Positions 51,645 through 61,358 of a stretch of 64,000 nucleotides of DNA are shown piece after piece; position 1 is the stretch's first letter; every line of letters begins with the position of its first letter. The stretch is from HGM04593 sp045646845. Lineage in GTDB: Bacteria; Bacteroidota; Bacteroidia; Bacteroidales; Bacteroidaceae. Both the position numbers and the translations under genes were made by a program. Under the pieces are notes generated by a model, which had not been told where the DNA came from, ran no database searches, and worked only from the letters and a program-made list of their open reading frames with translations. The stretch spans positions 116,098-180,097 of the forward strand of contig JAZRLO010000026.1 of the NCBI GenBank assembly GCA_045646845.1, in the 5' to 3' direction.

Positions 51645-53648
51645 TCATTCACTTTGCAGCATCTGCAGGAACTCCTCCTCGCTTACCAGAGCCACCCCCA
51701 TTTTCTTTGCCTTTTCGAGTTTGGAAGGGCCCATATTGTCACCGGCAAGTATGAATGAAGTGGATTTGCTTACGCTGCCGACATTCTTTCCGCCGTTAGC
51801 CTCTATCATTTCCTTGTACTCGTCACGCGAATGATGCAGGAAAACACCGCTGATGACAATGCTCTTACCCGAAAGGATTTCTGTACGCGCTACCTGGAGT
51901 TTTTCATCCACATCCATTCTGAGACCGGCCGCCTTCAGTCTTGACACGAGTTCGCGGTTCGGTTCTTTTCCGAAATACGAAACCACGCTGTCAGCTATTC
52001 TGACACCGATTTCATCTACTCCGACAAGCTGTTCGGGAGTTGCCGACATCAGAGCATCAACATTGCCAAAGGCACGCGCCAGACGCTTTGCCACCGTTGC
52101 GCCTACGAAACGGATTCCCAGAGCAAAAAGTACCCTCTCAAAGGGAATCTTCAACGATTCATTCACGGCAGCGATTATATTCTCAGCCGATTTAGCGCCC
52201 ATTCTCGGGAGGAACATCAAGTCCTCGGCACGCAAAGCATAGATATCGGCTATGTCCTTCACCATGCCATAGTTGTATAGTAGTTCTATCGTTTCGGGAC
52301 CTATCGAGTCTATGTTCATCGCATCGCGGCTAACAAAATGCTCCATTTTACCCTTTATCTGCGGAGGGCATGAAGAGTCATTGGGGCAATAGTGCGCAGC
52401 CTCGCCTTCAACGCGCACAAGAGGAGTGCCGCACTGCGGACAACGGTCAATAAAACAGACCCTGTCACCGACCATGAAACGCGAATCAATGTCAACACCG
52501 GTAATTTTAGGAATAATCTCACCGCCCTTCTCCACATAGACCATATCGCCTATATGAAGGTCGAGTTTCTCTATGATATCGGCATTGTGTAACGATGCGC
52601 GCTTGACAACTGTGCCCGAAAGCTGTACCGGATCGAGATTAGCGACTGGAGTAACGACACCCGTGCGGCCCACCTGATAAGTTACTTCGTTCAGTCTCGT
52701 TACAGCCCTCTCGGCCTGAAATTTGTAGGCAATGGCCCAACGCGGGGATTTGGCCGTATAGCCGAGATTCTTCTGTTGACGCAGAGAGTTCACTTTCAGC
52801 ACTATTCCATCCGTGGCGAAAGGCAGATTCCTGCGCTCCGAATCCATACGGTCAATAAAAGCGAACACCTCTTCGAGCGTACTGCACTTGCAGGTATATT
52901 CCGAGACCTTGAAACCCCATTGTGCAGCAACCTGCAGATTCTCGTAATGGCCTTCGGCCGGCAGTTGTTCGCCAAGCATGAAATAGAGATAGGCATCGAG
53001 ACCGCGTTTTGCCACAACAGCGGAATCCTGCAATTTCAAAGTTCCCGAAGCGGCATTGCGCGGGTTGGCAAAGAGCTGTTCACCGCAACGTTCACGTTCC
53101 TCGTTAAGTCTCTCGAATACACTCCACGGCATAAGCACCTCGCCTCTTATTTCAAACTCTGCCGGATATCCGTCACCCTGAAGTACCAACGGAACGGAAC
53201 GAATTGTCCGCACGTTGGCCGTAACATCATCACCTTTCTCACCGTCGCCACGCGTGACTGCGCGCTCGAGCTTGCCGCCCACATATGTAAGCGAAATGGA
53301 CGTACCGTCAAATTTCAATTCACAGCATATCTCGAATTCTTCGTTCAAGGAACGCTTTACCCTGTCGAAGAATTCCGCCACCTCCTCTTTGGAATATGTA
53401 TTGCCCAGCGAAAGCATCGGATATTTGTGCTTTACTTGTCTGAATTCCTTGGTAATGTCACTGCCAACGCGTTGGGTTGGGGACGTAGCATCGAACATTT
53501 CGGGATGCTCCGCTTCAAGTTCCTGAAGTTCACGCAGAAGAGTATCGAACTCATAGTCGCTTATCGACGGAGAGTTCAGCACATAATATCTATGGTTGTG
53601 GTCGTGGAGTTCACGGCGCAATTCGAGAATGCGTTCCTGTGGTGTCAT
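51645..53648 (-). CDS. ligA: NAD-dependent DNA ligase
   Basis: 667 aa, normal length. Domain Ia (ILELRRELHDHNHRYYVL) is followed by the adenylation domain with CELKFDGTSISL (nucleophile Lys in KxDG), NPRNAASGTLK and LPFATDGIVLKV. The OB fold has YQVGRTGVVTPVANLDPV. The zinc finger CPQCGTPLV...HYCPNDSSC, HhH repeats and a C-terminal BRCT (LSGKSIVISGVFLHHSRDEY) are present. It seals nicks in replication and repair. It is likely transcribed from the gap at 53649-53700. Confidence 0.96.
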   Translation of the reverse strand: MTPQERILELRRELHDHNHRYYVLNSPSISDYEFDTLLRELQELEAEHPEMFDATSPTQRVGSDITKEFRQVKHKYPMLSLGNTYSKEEVAEFFDRVKRSLNEEFEICCELKFDGTSISLTYVGGKLERAVTRGDGEKGDDVTANVRTIRSVPLVLQGDGYPAEFEIRGEVLMPWSVFERLNEERERCGEQLFANPRNAASGTLKLQDSAVVAKRGLDAYLYFMLGEQLPAEGHYENLQVAAQWGFKVSEYTCKCSTLEEVFAFIDRMDSERRNLPFATDGIVLKVNSLRQQKNLGYTAKSPRWAIAYKFQAERAVTRLNEVTYQVGRTGVVTPVANLDPVQLSGTVVKRASLHNADIIEKLDLHIGDMVYVEKGGEIIPKITGVDIDSRFMVGDRVCFIDRCPQCGTPLVRVEGEAAHYCPNDSSCPPQIKGKMEHFVSRDAMNIDSIGPETIELLYNYGMVKDIADIYALRAEDLMFLPRMGAKSAENIIAAVNESLKIPFERVLFALGIRFVGATVAKRLARAFGNVDALMSATPEQLVGVDEIGVRIADSVVSYFGKEPNRELVSRLKAAGLRMDVDEKLQVARTEILSGKSIVISGVFLHHSRDEYKEMIEANGGKNVGSVSKSTSFILAGDNMGPSKLEKAKKMGVALVSEEEFLQMLQSE

Positions 53649-53697
53649 ATGCCGGTACTTTGTTTTAACATGCGAATATACTAAATTTAAACGTAAA

Positions 53698-53737
53698 AAG
53701 ATGGAGAATTTGCCATTTTAAGCAAATTCTCCATCTT
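53698..53737. terminator. Hairpin between the small lipoprotein and ligA
   Basis: Perfect 16-bp stem (53698-53713 with 53722-53737) with an 8-nt loop; it probably ends the minus-strand lipoprotein gene upstream of ligA. Confidence 0.75.
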
Positions 53738-53766
53738 AAAATCAACTAACTGTTTCTATGTCAATA

Positions 53767-54180
53767 TCAGAAAGCAACAGCCGAGAATGTTATCAGACGC
53801 AACTGTTTGCCAAGAACCTCTGTAACATTGCTTGCAACGTTGTATGTATTTCCAGTGCTCTTGTCTGCACGTACATAACCTGTAGCCATCTTGGAGAAAC
53901 CGGCATTGGTCAATGAATAGCAGTAGTTCTCCCAAGCCTGTGCATCCTCGTCGAACACGAAAGTGATTGTATTACCCTTTGCAAGATGACCTTTTGAAAC
54001 CTGGCCGTATGCAGGGAAAGCTGAAAGGAATGATGCCAGACCGCCCTGCTGCATAGGTGTGAGTTCAGTCATCTCGTAACCGTTCTTCTCAAAAGCCTTT
54101 GAAACTGAGACGCAAGAAGTTGTAGTCATAGCTGCGCAAAGCATTAAAACTACAGTTGACAGTGCAAAAAATTTCTTCAT
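53767..54180 (-). CDS. Small lipoprotein, unknown function
   Basis: 137 aa. The signal MKKFFALSTVVLMLCAAMTT ends in TSC at residues 21-23, a lipobox-like site. The mature part begins VSVSKAFEKNGYEMTELTPM and contains GNTITFVFDEDAQAWENYC; the C-terminal half is beta-rich. No family is recognised with certainty. It lies between the phage-derived operon and ligA, same strand as both, with a 160-bp gap from the portal gene. Confidence 0.7.
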   Translation of the reverse strand: MKKFFALSTVVLMLCAAMTTTSCVSVSKAFEKNGYEMTELTPMQQGGLASFLSAFPAYGQVSKGHLAKGNTITFVFDEDAQAWENYCYSLTNAGFSKMATGYVRADKSTGNTYNVASNVTEVLGKQLRLITFSAVAF

Positions 54181-54340
54181 AACTGTTATTGTTTAAATTA
54201 ATTAATATATACCTCTATCAAAAGGATTTGACTACAAAAGTATAATTTTTTTATTTACCGACAATAACAAATCAAAGAATCTGTTAAATTTCTACAAAAA
54301 AATATATTCTACGCGCCCCGACACACTTCTTACACGCCTG

Positions 54341-56371
54341 TTACCCGTCCTGTTCCGTCTGCACGGGAGAGTTGTCCGTTTCCGCAAGGGGCATACCGCT
54401 GCCATCAGTTTCCGGCACAAGCGGTGAGGCACCGGCCTGACCTTGAAGCTGTTGAAGGAGTTCAGGAGGGATACCCGGCATTGCACCGCCCTGCATGGCC
54501 TGTTCCTCGTTGCGTTTGATTGCCTCCAGAATCTTCGAGGCGAACGGGTACGAAGAGTTCTCGAGCATGGTTTTTACATCAACGGCGTTGGCACGGAAGA
54601 GTTCCATAAGGAAATCGTTGGCAAGCATCTGATATGCCGGAGTATTATAACCTTCGGATATGGTTATATCAAGTTCACAATCCTGCACCTTATGCGGATT
54701 GTACCACTTAGCCTCCTCGCTATAGTTGGAGCCCGCCATCTCGATATAGCGTTCATCCGTGTAGTACTGCTGTATGGTCTTCATAAGTTTGGTATCCCTT
54801 CTCCTGCGGTATGTTCTGAAGCTGTCGAGCAGCCCTTTGAGGTTGAGTGAGGAGTTCTGAACCTGCTGCGCGTAAAGCATGGCCGGCGTACCGGCCTTAG
54901 GAGCCTGCCCCTGCATGGCTGAATTAACGCCCGAAATCTCGTTAATGAGCCTCAGCTGAAGACTCAACAGTTCAAAATCACCGGCGATGGCCGCTCCGCT
55001 GTTGTACTGACGCACGACACCGTCTATGCTCTGCCCCGGTTTGAGTTTAACGAAAAGTACACCGTTGTAACGGACATACTCATCGACAATCTCTTCACGC
55101 GACATACTTTCAAAGGCATCGTCATCAACGACAAGCACGCCTTTGGACGATGTCCCCCTGATGAAATCTATGAGTGTCGCAGTACGGTTTATTGCACGCT
55201 GCTGATCAATGAACTGCTCCACGAAATTACCGAGTTTTCCTTGCACAAGCGGATATAAGTGAAGGACATAGTTGTGTTCGCCGTGCCAATAAGGACTGCG
55301 TCCCTCCTGGAGGACATCTCCATTGGGAGTCATGTAACGGTAATACCAGTAGCGCTCGGTAGCGAACGAATAGTCGATAAGCAACGTGCCGTCATCATCC
55401 GCGGTTTCTTCCCTCTCCTTGCGTCTTTTTTCGTTCTCCGCCTCGAGTTGCTGACGGCTCTCTTCATTATATGGAAGATAACCCCACGTTCCCCTCTTTT
55501 CATCATTCCAGAGATAAGAATCGCGGGACTCAAGCTTCCAGCCGAGAATGACACGGCACAGCCCGTTGCGCGAAGGTGTGAAGAACGAGAGATTACGCGA
55601 TTCGTCGCCCTGCATGGCGCGGTTGCCGCCAGACTGCAGCGACGGGGAATTGCCGTATATCTCCACGATACGCCGTTTGGCTTCGGGTGTACGGCCGAAA
55701 TGTGCCAGCACGTCATCGATAGGAAGGTCAAAAAGTTCACCGATACAGGTAACATCCCACATTCGCACATCCTCGAGATTGGAATTGAAGAAAATACGGG
55801 AGGGATTCACACCATACACCCACACGTCACGGCGGCCGTTGGACGGGTTTACGCCGTACTCTATCCTCTGGGCCGTCATGCCGCCGTTGAGCAGCATACG
55901 CATGGAATCGGCATCAAGTTCCTCCATCTCGTTTATGTCATGGACATATTCCACCGCCACGGACATCATCTCCCCTATCCTGCTCTCGCTCTGGTCGCGG
56001 GCCACACATACAGGACGCATGATATTCTGGCGTAACTGACCGTCGATATTGCTGAGTATCGGTGCAATCATATTGTTCTTCAAAGGAACCTTTCCGTTCT
56101 TTTTTATAAGTTCCCCTTCGGTTATCCTTGCAAGCGTGTCGGGGTCGGTAACATAATCGCCCCATTGGTCACCGTAGCTATACATGAGGCTTCGCCGCAA
56201 TTTGCGGCGAGCCTCTTCAAGAGCATTCCAGCAAGAGGCACATTCGTGCAGAAAGTCAACTGCAGCACCTTTGGCAGCCTCATCTATTTGAGATGCATGC
56301 GGCTTGCCTGAAGGTTTTACCCTCTTGTCAAGAAATTTGTTTGTTTTCAAAAGTCCTCTATTCTTGCCCAT
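54341..56371 (-). CDS. Phage portal protein
   Basis: 676 aa. A basic N-terminus (NRGLLKTNKFLDKRVKPSG) is followed by a helical RRKLRRSLMYSYGDQWGDY, the wing/stem region (NNMIAPILSNIDGQLRQNIM, GVNPSRIFFNSNLEDV) and FIDQQRAINRTATLIDFI. The crown-like helices are FELLSLQLRLINEISGVN and GTPAMLYAQQVQNSSLNLKG. The C-terminus is Gln/Pro-rich. These features match podovirus (P22- or crAss-like) portals that form the DNA gate at a capsid vertex. It starts 2 bp after the 1514-aa gene and is the last gene of a four-gene operon. No terminase or capsid gene accompanies it. Confidence 0.82.
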   Translation of the reverse strand: MGKNRGLLKTNKFLDKRVKPSGKPHASQIDEAAKGAAVDFLHECASCWNALEEARRKLRRSLMYSYGDQWGDYVTDPDTLARITEGELIKKNGKVPLKNNMIAPILSNIDGQLRQNIMRPVCVARDQSESRIGEMMSVAVEYVHDINEMEELDADSMRMLLNGGMTAQRIEYGVNPSNGRRDVWVYGVNPSRIFFNSNLEDVRMWDVTCIGELFDLPIDDVLAHFGRTPEAKRRIVEIYGNSPSLQSGGNRAMQGDESRNLSFFTPSRNGLCRVILGWKLESRDSYLWNDEKRGTWGYLPYNEESRQQLEAENEKRRKEREETADDDGTLLIDYSFATERYWYYRYMTPNGDVLQEGRSPYWHGEHNYVLHLYPLVQGKLGNFVEQFIDQQRAINRTATLIDFIRGTSSKGVLVVDDDAFESMSREEIVDEYVRYNGVLFVKLKPGQSIDGVVRQYNSGAAIAGDFELLSLQLRLINEISGVNSAMQGQAPKAGTPAMLYAQQVQNSSLNLKGLLDSFRTYRRRRDTKLMKTIQQYYTDERYIEMAGSNYSEEAKWYNPHKVQDCELDITISEGYNTPAYQMLANDFLMELFRANAVDVKTMLENSSYPFASKILEAIKRNEEQAMQGGAMPGIPPELLQQLQGQAGASPLVPETDGSGMPLAETDNSPVQTEQDG

Positions 56372-56373
56372 AA

Positions 56374-59300
56374 TCAGTTAGGCAAATCCTTGCCATCTTT
56401 CCTTATATAATCACGTATCAATTTATCCATCACCCAACGATACTGGTCATATTCCACATCCGAGTCTTCCGCATCGTACTTGAACCTGTCGGGGTCTTTC
56501 ATGTACATGTCAATAATTTTCTTCTTGTAATAATCATCGAATTCCACCTCGTAGTCACCGCGTTCCACCGGGTGCAGACGACGACGGACAGGAGGCTCAA
56601 AATGCGGGTCAACCTTTATCTGTTCATCGGAATGAAGTCCGCGGACCTGCCGATATATCAAATCCAGCGGACCATCCAGAAACTTCTTCAAGTCACTGAT
56701 ACGCTCCAAAGGAACCTGTCTTGAACGTGGTACATCCTCTGTCACCTCGGCCGGAATAGACCTCCTGACATCGTCACCGACATTGAAGCGTTCCATAACG
56801 TTCCTCATCTCCACATCACCGCTGAAAGAGATATTCTTTCTAGTCAGTTTGTATATGACATATTCATCAAAAGTCGGGAACATTTTCTTGAAGTTCTCGG
56901 GAGTCTGTCCATACTCCTGCTGGAATGTAATTTCCAAAGCCGAATTGCTATCAAAACCGGGCAGTTCCCTTTTGGCCGTCTCCATCTGCCTGATTATATC
57001 CATTGCCTCATCATAACGTTCCTTCAGTTTCGAATTCATACCTACCAGATTCATTGAGACAGCCTTGCTGAAACCTTCATAATCCTGAATCAGATTCTGC
57101 AGGGCACCGGCCATATACACCTTGCCTTTCGGGTCATAGAAAATATTCCGGTCAACGACCATCTGTTTTTCCTTGCTGTCATACCGTACCGGAACATAGG
57201 AGTTTTTCACGAATTTTACAGGAAGCGACATCAGTTCAGGATACGCACGCTTGAATGAAGGATCATACATAACATCCTCCAGCACCACATTCTCCGGGAC
57301 AATATCCCTGAATTTTGAAATCTTATCCCACGTCATATAGTCATCCATAGTCCATAATTCCTTAGGATATCCCTTGAGTTTAAGGTACTTCTCCGCAAGT
57401 TCCTTGTCCGTGTTACTGATGTACTCATAGAAATAATCTTTCAGTTCAAGACGATTGTCGGTCATCTCCTTTCTCCATTTTCCGTCGGCACCGGGTTCCC
57501 AGCCGGTACTCCTCTTTATCTCGGCCGGAGAGTATCCTTGCCTTTCAAGTTCAACCGCCTCACGCAAATCAACGTCACCATTCTCAAGGCCATCGTAATG
57601 TGCCATATTCCGGGCACCCTTTTCACCGACAAAACGGTATTTCTGCATGCCGTGCCGCCCCATTACAAAATTGTCGGAAACTTCCCATTTTCTGCGCAAT
57701 TCAGCCTTTTTCTTTTCGGGCAACAGGTCATAATTGAGGAAAGCCTTGCGGTCGAGCAGAAATTCAGGAGTATTCGCAAGGTAAGTGCCGGCATCCGCTC
57801 TGGACTTTATATCCTCAAGATATGCAGAACGGTCAGTATATGTATTCTCATTCAGATTGGCAGATTTGAATCTACTGAACAACTTACTTCTGTAATCGGC
57901 CGGAGAACGGCGTTTTGCCATGTAATCCGCATGCTTCTTCATAAGCATCACCAACTCCTTCTCGCTTACCCTGCGGTTCTTTCCCGTGTATATATTGAGC
58001 CTGAGGAGCATGCCTTTGATGAAATCCTTGAATTTTGCAAGAAGAGAACGTTCCTGGAGACTCGGGCGTACTTTTTCGACAAGATGCGCGAGGTACTCCT
58101 CCACGACCGTATAGTTATCGAAACCATGGTACGTCAATTTCAGTTTGTTTATACCCCTGAGAACTTCACCATTGGCCTTAACATAGACCTCCTCGAGAAA
58201 ATCGTTAAGATGATTGCCGAAAAGAGCCAACAGACCAGAGTGCCCCACGACCTCATGGACAACTGTGGTTTCTACATCCTCGAGCGATTTCATGTTGGGG
58301 AGATTAATATAGACCTTTCCACCCTCGCCGACCCAGCCCATGGCCCTTAGCTGATTGTTATAATCCTGAACAGCAAAACGGTCATTGACATCGGGAAGCG
58401 GAACCTCATGTTCATCGGATATGAATTCGAGTTTATACCCGAAACGTTCGCCCAGTTTCTCGGCGTATTTACGGTATTCTGCAATATCGTCGGGGGTATT
58501 CTTATAGTTATAGCTGTTCCATACATAACCGTTTTCATTATCCTTGACTTCGGTCAAGGTCACTGGGATATTCGGTTGCTCCTCAGTTTCTCTCTTGCGT
58601 TCGAAATAACCATCGAGTTCCTTCCACTTAACCTCATCGTTGCTCATTCCGTAGAACTCACTCGACAGTCCCTTTTCGAGAAGTTCCAGTTTCCGGCCCG
58701 CATCGGTACCTTTCTTGAGGGCCATCACCTCATCGATAACAAACTTGGCATATTCGTCAAGAGCAGCATTCGCACTGGCACTGCATTCATAGAAAGGCTC
58801 ATCCACATGATAGAGCATGCTACCCTCTTCAAGACCATATTTTGTTTCAAGTTCACGTCTTTTGTCGGCAAGCATGCGTACCACACCGTTTTCATCGTAA
58901 GCCGCACGCCTTTTTATCTCCTCGACGATGAAGGATTCCGTGCCTGTCAGTTCCTTGCCCGATGCCTTATTGTAGAGAATTTCCGCCATTTCGTTCACGT
59001 CGATACCCTTCTCCTTGGCATATATTCCTGCCTGACGGATAAAGTTCTGCGAATCGAGACCATGAGTGAGTTCTCTTTCACATGCCGTGATTCTGTTCTT
59101 GCGTATTTTGCCTCGTTCTACAAGCATTTTGTTCTTGAGAAGACTCGGACGGTCAAATGTCATTTTCTCTATCACCTGTCCCTCGAAATCATAGAACGTA
59201 AGCAACCATGTTCCGTCTTTCGCTTCGGAAACATGATACCCGAACGGGGCAGGAGGAGTGGATGTAAGTTTATTCTCTACAATGAACATCAGTTTCGCAC

Positions 59301-60918
59301 GTGTCGAAGCGGAGACTTCCTTATCCGTCATCAGCTTCATATAATCCTCCTTGATGGAGTTGATATCTTTGCCTTCATAGAATGAGGGCAAGTTCAACTG
59401 TTTTTCAATCTTGGCCATAAACTCCTCGGGATTCACATTGAGTTCCTTCAGTTCAGCCATTTCCGACTTCGTCAACTGAAACTCCTTTTTAAGACGTCCG
59501 TCCCTGTCCAGTTTCATCTTCGCGCCCTTCAGTATAGCACCCGGCATCTTAAGCATACCGAGCGTCGCTGCACTCTCGCCGAAATCGTACAGCAGGTCTA
59601 TCGGAACTATCTCAATACCGTTAGCATACTTTTCAAGCTGCGTAGCTCCTGTAAATACAGCCGACTCAGCAGATAATATACCGGTGTGCGCAAGCAGTTT
59701 CTTGCCGCCGGTAAGTCCGTCCGAAGCATGGCGAAGAGGAGTGCCGACCGCACCCAAGGTCGCACCAACAGCGAAGCCTTTGCCGAAAGAACCGGCGGCT
59801 TTGCCCAAATCGACATTCCCCTCACTCAGTATATCATCGACCACACTGTTCGCAAAATCATAACCGCCGAGAGTTATTCCCTGAGTCATGGAGCTCTGAA
59901 GTATCTTTGTACCCAACCGGTTTATTATTGAGCGTTCGGCTATTTTTGTGGCATATTCAGGTGTCATGCCGACCCCGACACGTCCGGCCATTACACGTGA
60001 CGCGACCCGCCCGGTAGCCATTTTCGTTGCACTACCGACAAGTTTGGAAGCACCCGCACCGAGAAAAAGGAATGCGGGAGCATCCACGACCAGACTTCCT
60101 ACGCCCGACATCAGATCCTCGAACCCGTTTGCATCGTAATTGGCAAGCCCCTCTGAATTGAGTGATGAATAATTATCCAAGCCATAGACATTGTCCCATA
60201 TAAGACGTGCACCTTTTCCCAGAAGAGAGTTGTCAACTGCAGAGCGCGCCACATATTCCAGTCCGCCTTCAGGTTTGAAATCACCCACAAGTTCCCTGAG
60301 CATCTTGTCACGGAGAATGGGCTTGATATACTCATTGATGTATTTATCGGAATCGAAACCTCCCTTTTCGGCAAGCGGTGCCACGTACTCCTTCAGTTTC
60401 TCGACATCAATATCCTCCAGCACTCTGTCAACAAGTTTTATCGGATCCTGCACTTTCATCTGCTGAATCGCAGCCGTATGCAGATTAGCACCCGGAATCA
60501 TCAGTGTTTTCTTGAATTTTTCATAACCCCTCTTTCCGGCCTCTTCCTTGTAATTTTCATAGACAGCCTTCAGATTATCATTGTAGAAACTGTCGGCAAC
60601 ATCCATAGCCGCCCTCTCAGAAACGGCATAGTCGCGCATACCCATCTCGGGAGTATATTTCCCTGGCATGAACATCTTCCTGTAGCCTGACATCATTCCC
60701 TGCATACTCCTCTTTTCCGGAGTCATGTCGGAATGGCGCAGTTCCAGTTCCTTCAATTCATCATATGAAAGTATTCTGCTCTCGCCATCCTTCTTGAAGG
60801 GGAACGGGTTCTTGAACGGGTCCCCACCATTCAATCCTTTTAGATTCAATTCTGTTTTCCCGGCATCAGCAGCATCACCCGGTCTCTTTTTTTTGTCATC
60901 ATCTTCGAATGTAAACAT
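56374..60918 (-). CDS. 1514-aa phage polyvalent/ejection-like protein with a zincin motif
   Basis: A very large protein. The N-terminal 270 residues are helical and charged; a glycine/alanine-rich hydrophobic stretch (LVVDAPAFLFLGAGASKLVG, about 275-295, and FGKGFAVGATLGAVGTPLRH, about 390) may insert into membranes during DNA ejection. Near residue 886 is TTVVHEVVGHSGLLALF, a HExxH zinc-peptidase motif, preceded by YINLPNM. Further parts (FLDRKAFLNYDLLPEKKKAE, EYGQTPENFKKMFPTFDEY) are unassigned. The architecture resembles phage internal virion or polyvalent proteins carried into the host. The frame is intact over 4.5 kb. It starts 8 bp after the 143-aa gene. Confidence 0.7.
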   Translation of the reverse strand: MFTFEDDDKKKRPGDAADAGKTELNLKGLNGGDPFKNPFPFKKDGESRILSYDELKELELRHSDMTPEKRSMQGMMSGYRKMFMPGKYTPEMGMRDYAVSERAAMDVADSFYNDNLKAVYENYKEEAGKRGYEKFKKTLMIPGANLHTAAIQQMKVQDPIKLVDRVLEDIDVEKLKEYVAPLAEKGGFDSDKYINEYIKPILRDKMLRELVGDFKPEGGLEYVARSAVDNSLLGKGARLIWDNVYGLDNYSSLNSEGLANYDANGFEDLMSGVGSLVVDAPAFLFLGAGASKLVGSATKMATGRVASRVMAGRVGVGMTPEYATKIAERSIINRLGTKILQSSMTQGITLGGYDFANSVVDDILSEGNVDLGKAAGSFGKGFAVGATLGAVGTPLRHASDGLTGGKKLLAHTGILSAESAVFTGATQLEKYANGIEIVPIDLLYDFGESAATLGMLKMPGAILKGAKMKLDRDGRLKKEFQLTKSEMAELKELNVNPEEFMAKIEKQLNLPSFYEGKDINSIKEDYMKLMTDKEVSASTRAKLMFIVENKLTSTPPAPFGYHVSEAKDGTWLLTFYDFEGQVIEKMTFDRPSLLKNKMLVERGKIRKNRITACERELTHGLDSQNFIRQAGIYAKEKGIDVNEMAEILYNKASGKELTGTESFIVEEIKRRAAYDENGVVRMLADKRRELETKYGLEEGSMLYHVDEPFYECSASANAALDEYAKFVIDEVMALKKGTDAGRKLELLEKGLSSEFYGMSNDEVKWKELDGYFERKRETEEQPNIPVTLTEVKDNENGYVWNSYNYKNTPDDIAEYRKYAEKLGERFGYKLEFISDEHEVPLPDVNDRFAVQDYNNQLRAMGWVGEGGKVYINLPNMKSLEDVETTVVHEVVGHSGLLALFGNHLNDFLEEVYVKANGEVLRGINKLKLTYHGFDNYTVVEEYLAHLVEKVRPSLQERSLLAKFKDFIKGMLLRLNIYTGKNRRVSEKELVMLMKKHADYMAKRRSPADYRSKLFSRFKSANLNENTYTDRSAYLEDIKSRADAGTYLANTPEFLLDRKAFLNYDLLPEKKKAELRRKWEVSDNFVMGRHGMQKYRFVGEKGARNMAHYDGLENGDVDLREAVELERQGYSPAEIKRSTGWEPGADGKWRKEMTDNRLELKDYFYEYISNTDKELAEKYLKLKGYPKELWTMDDYMTWDKISKFRDIVPENVVLEDVMYDPSFKRAYPELMSLPVKFVKNSYVPVRYDSKEKQMVVDRNIFYDPKGKVYMAGALQNLIQDYEGFSKAVSMNLVGMNSKLKERYDEAMDIIRQMETAKRELPGFDSNSALEITFQQEYGQTPENFKKMFPTFDEYVIYKLTRKNISFSGDVEMRNVMERFNVGDDVRRSIPAEVTEDVPRSRQVPLERISDLKKFLDGPLDLIYRQVRGLHSDEQIKVDPHFEPPVRRRLHPVERGDYEVEFDDYYKKKIIDMYMKDPDRFKYDAEDSDVEYDQYRWVMDKLIRDYIRKDGKDLPN

Positions 60919-60926
60919 ATCACCTT

Positions 60927-61358
60927 TTATTTATTGTTTGAATAATAATCATTGAGTGTCTTCTCCAAAGTTCCGTTGCTCAATCTGAAACGGCCGCCCA
61001 AAGAGGTCCCGGAACTGGATGCCGGAAACTTCAGATTCAAACCGCCAATACGGCCTCTCTGTCCGCGTAGCTTACCGCCGGCAATCTTGCCGTTAAAGTC
61101 GAGCAGTAGCTCTCCGTACCTCTCTTTAGCCTTGTCGTACATTTTCTTGTATTCAGGCATCAAGTTCGTCGAGAATGGATACCTCACGCCTTTGCCGCGC
61201 GCTATGAGCGAAAGAAGATTTGAGGTAAAATCGACAACAGCGGCAACATTCTTTTTACGTCTGGCCTCTTCGACTCTTTTCTTTTCGCGTTTTACGGCAT
61301 TATCGTAATGTTGCCGCATAATAGAATCGAAACCATAATCACTCATGGGGTCAATCAT
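60927..61358 (-). CDS. Small phage-operon protein
   Basis: 143 aa from the ATG at 61358 (MIDPMSDYGFDSIMRQHYDN), which overlaps the stop codon of the upstream gene by 8 bp; a longer frame extends further but into that gene. The sequence is a basic helical segment (NAVKREKKRVEEARRKK), a hydrophobic stretch (VVDFTSNLLSLIARGKG) and a glycine/arginine-rich tail (GGKLRGQRGRIGGLNLK). It looks like a minor virion or ejection component; no family is recognised. Confidence 0.6.
   Translation of the reverse strand: MIDPMSDYGFDSIMRQHYDNAVKREKKRVEEARRKKNVAAVVDFTSNLLSLIARGKGVRYPFSTNLMPEYKKMYDKAKERYGELLLDFNGKIAGGKLRGQRGRIGGLNLKFPASSSGTSLGGRFRLSNGTLEKTLNDYYSNNK

Noticed and set aside
54292..54486. A 64-codon minus-strand frame at the portal 3' end
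   Set aside because: It overlaps the portal reading frame in another phase and shows no independent signal.
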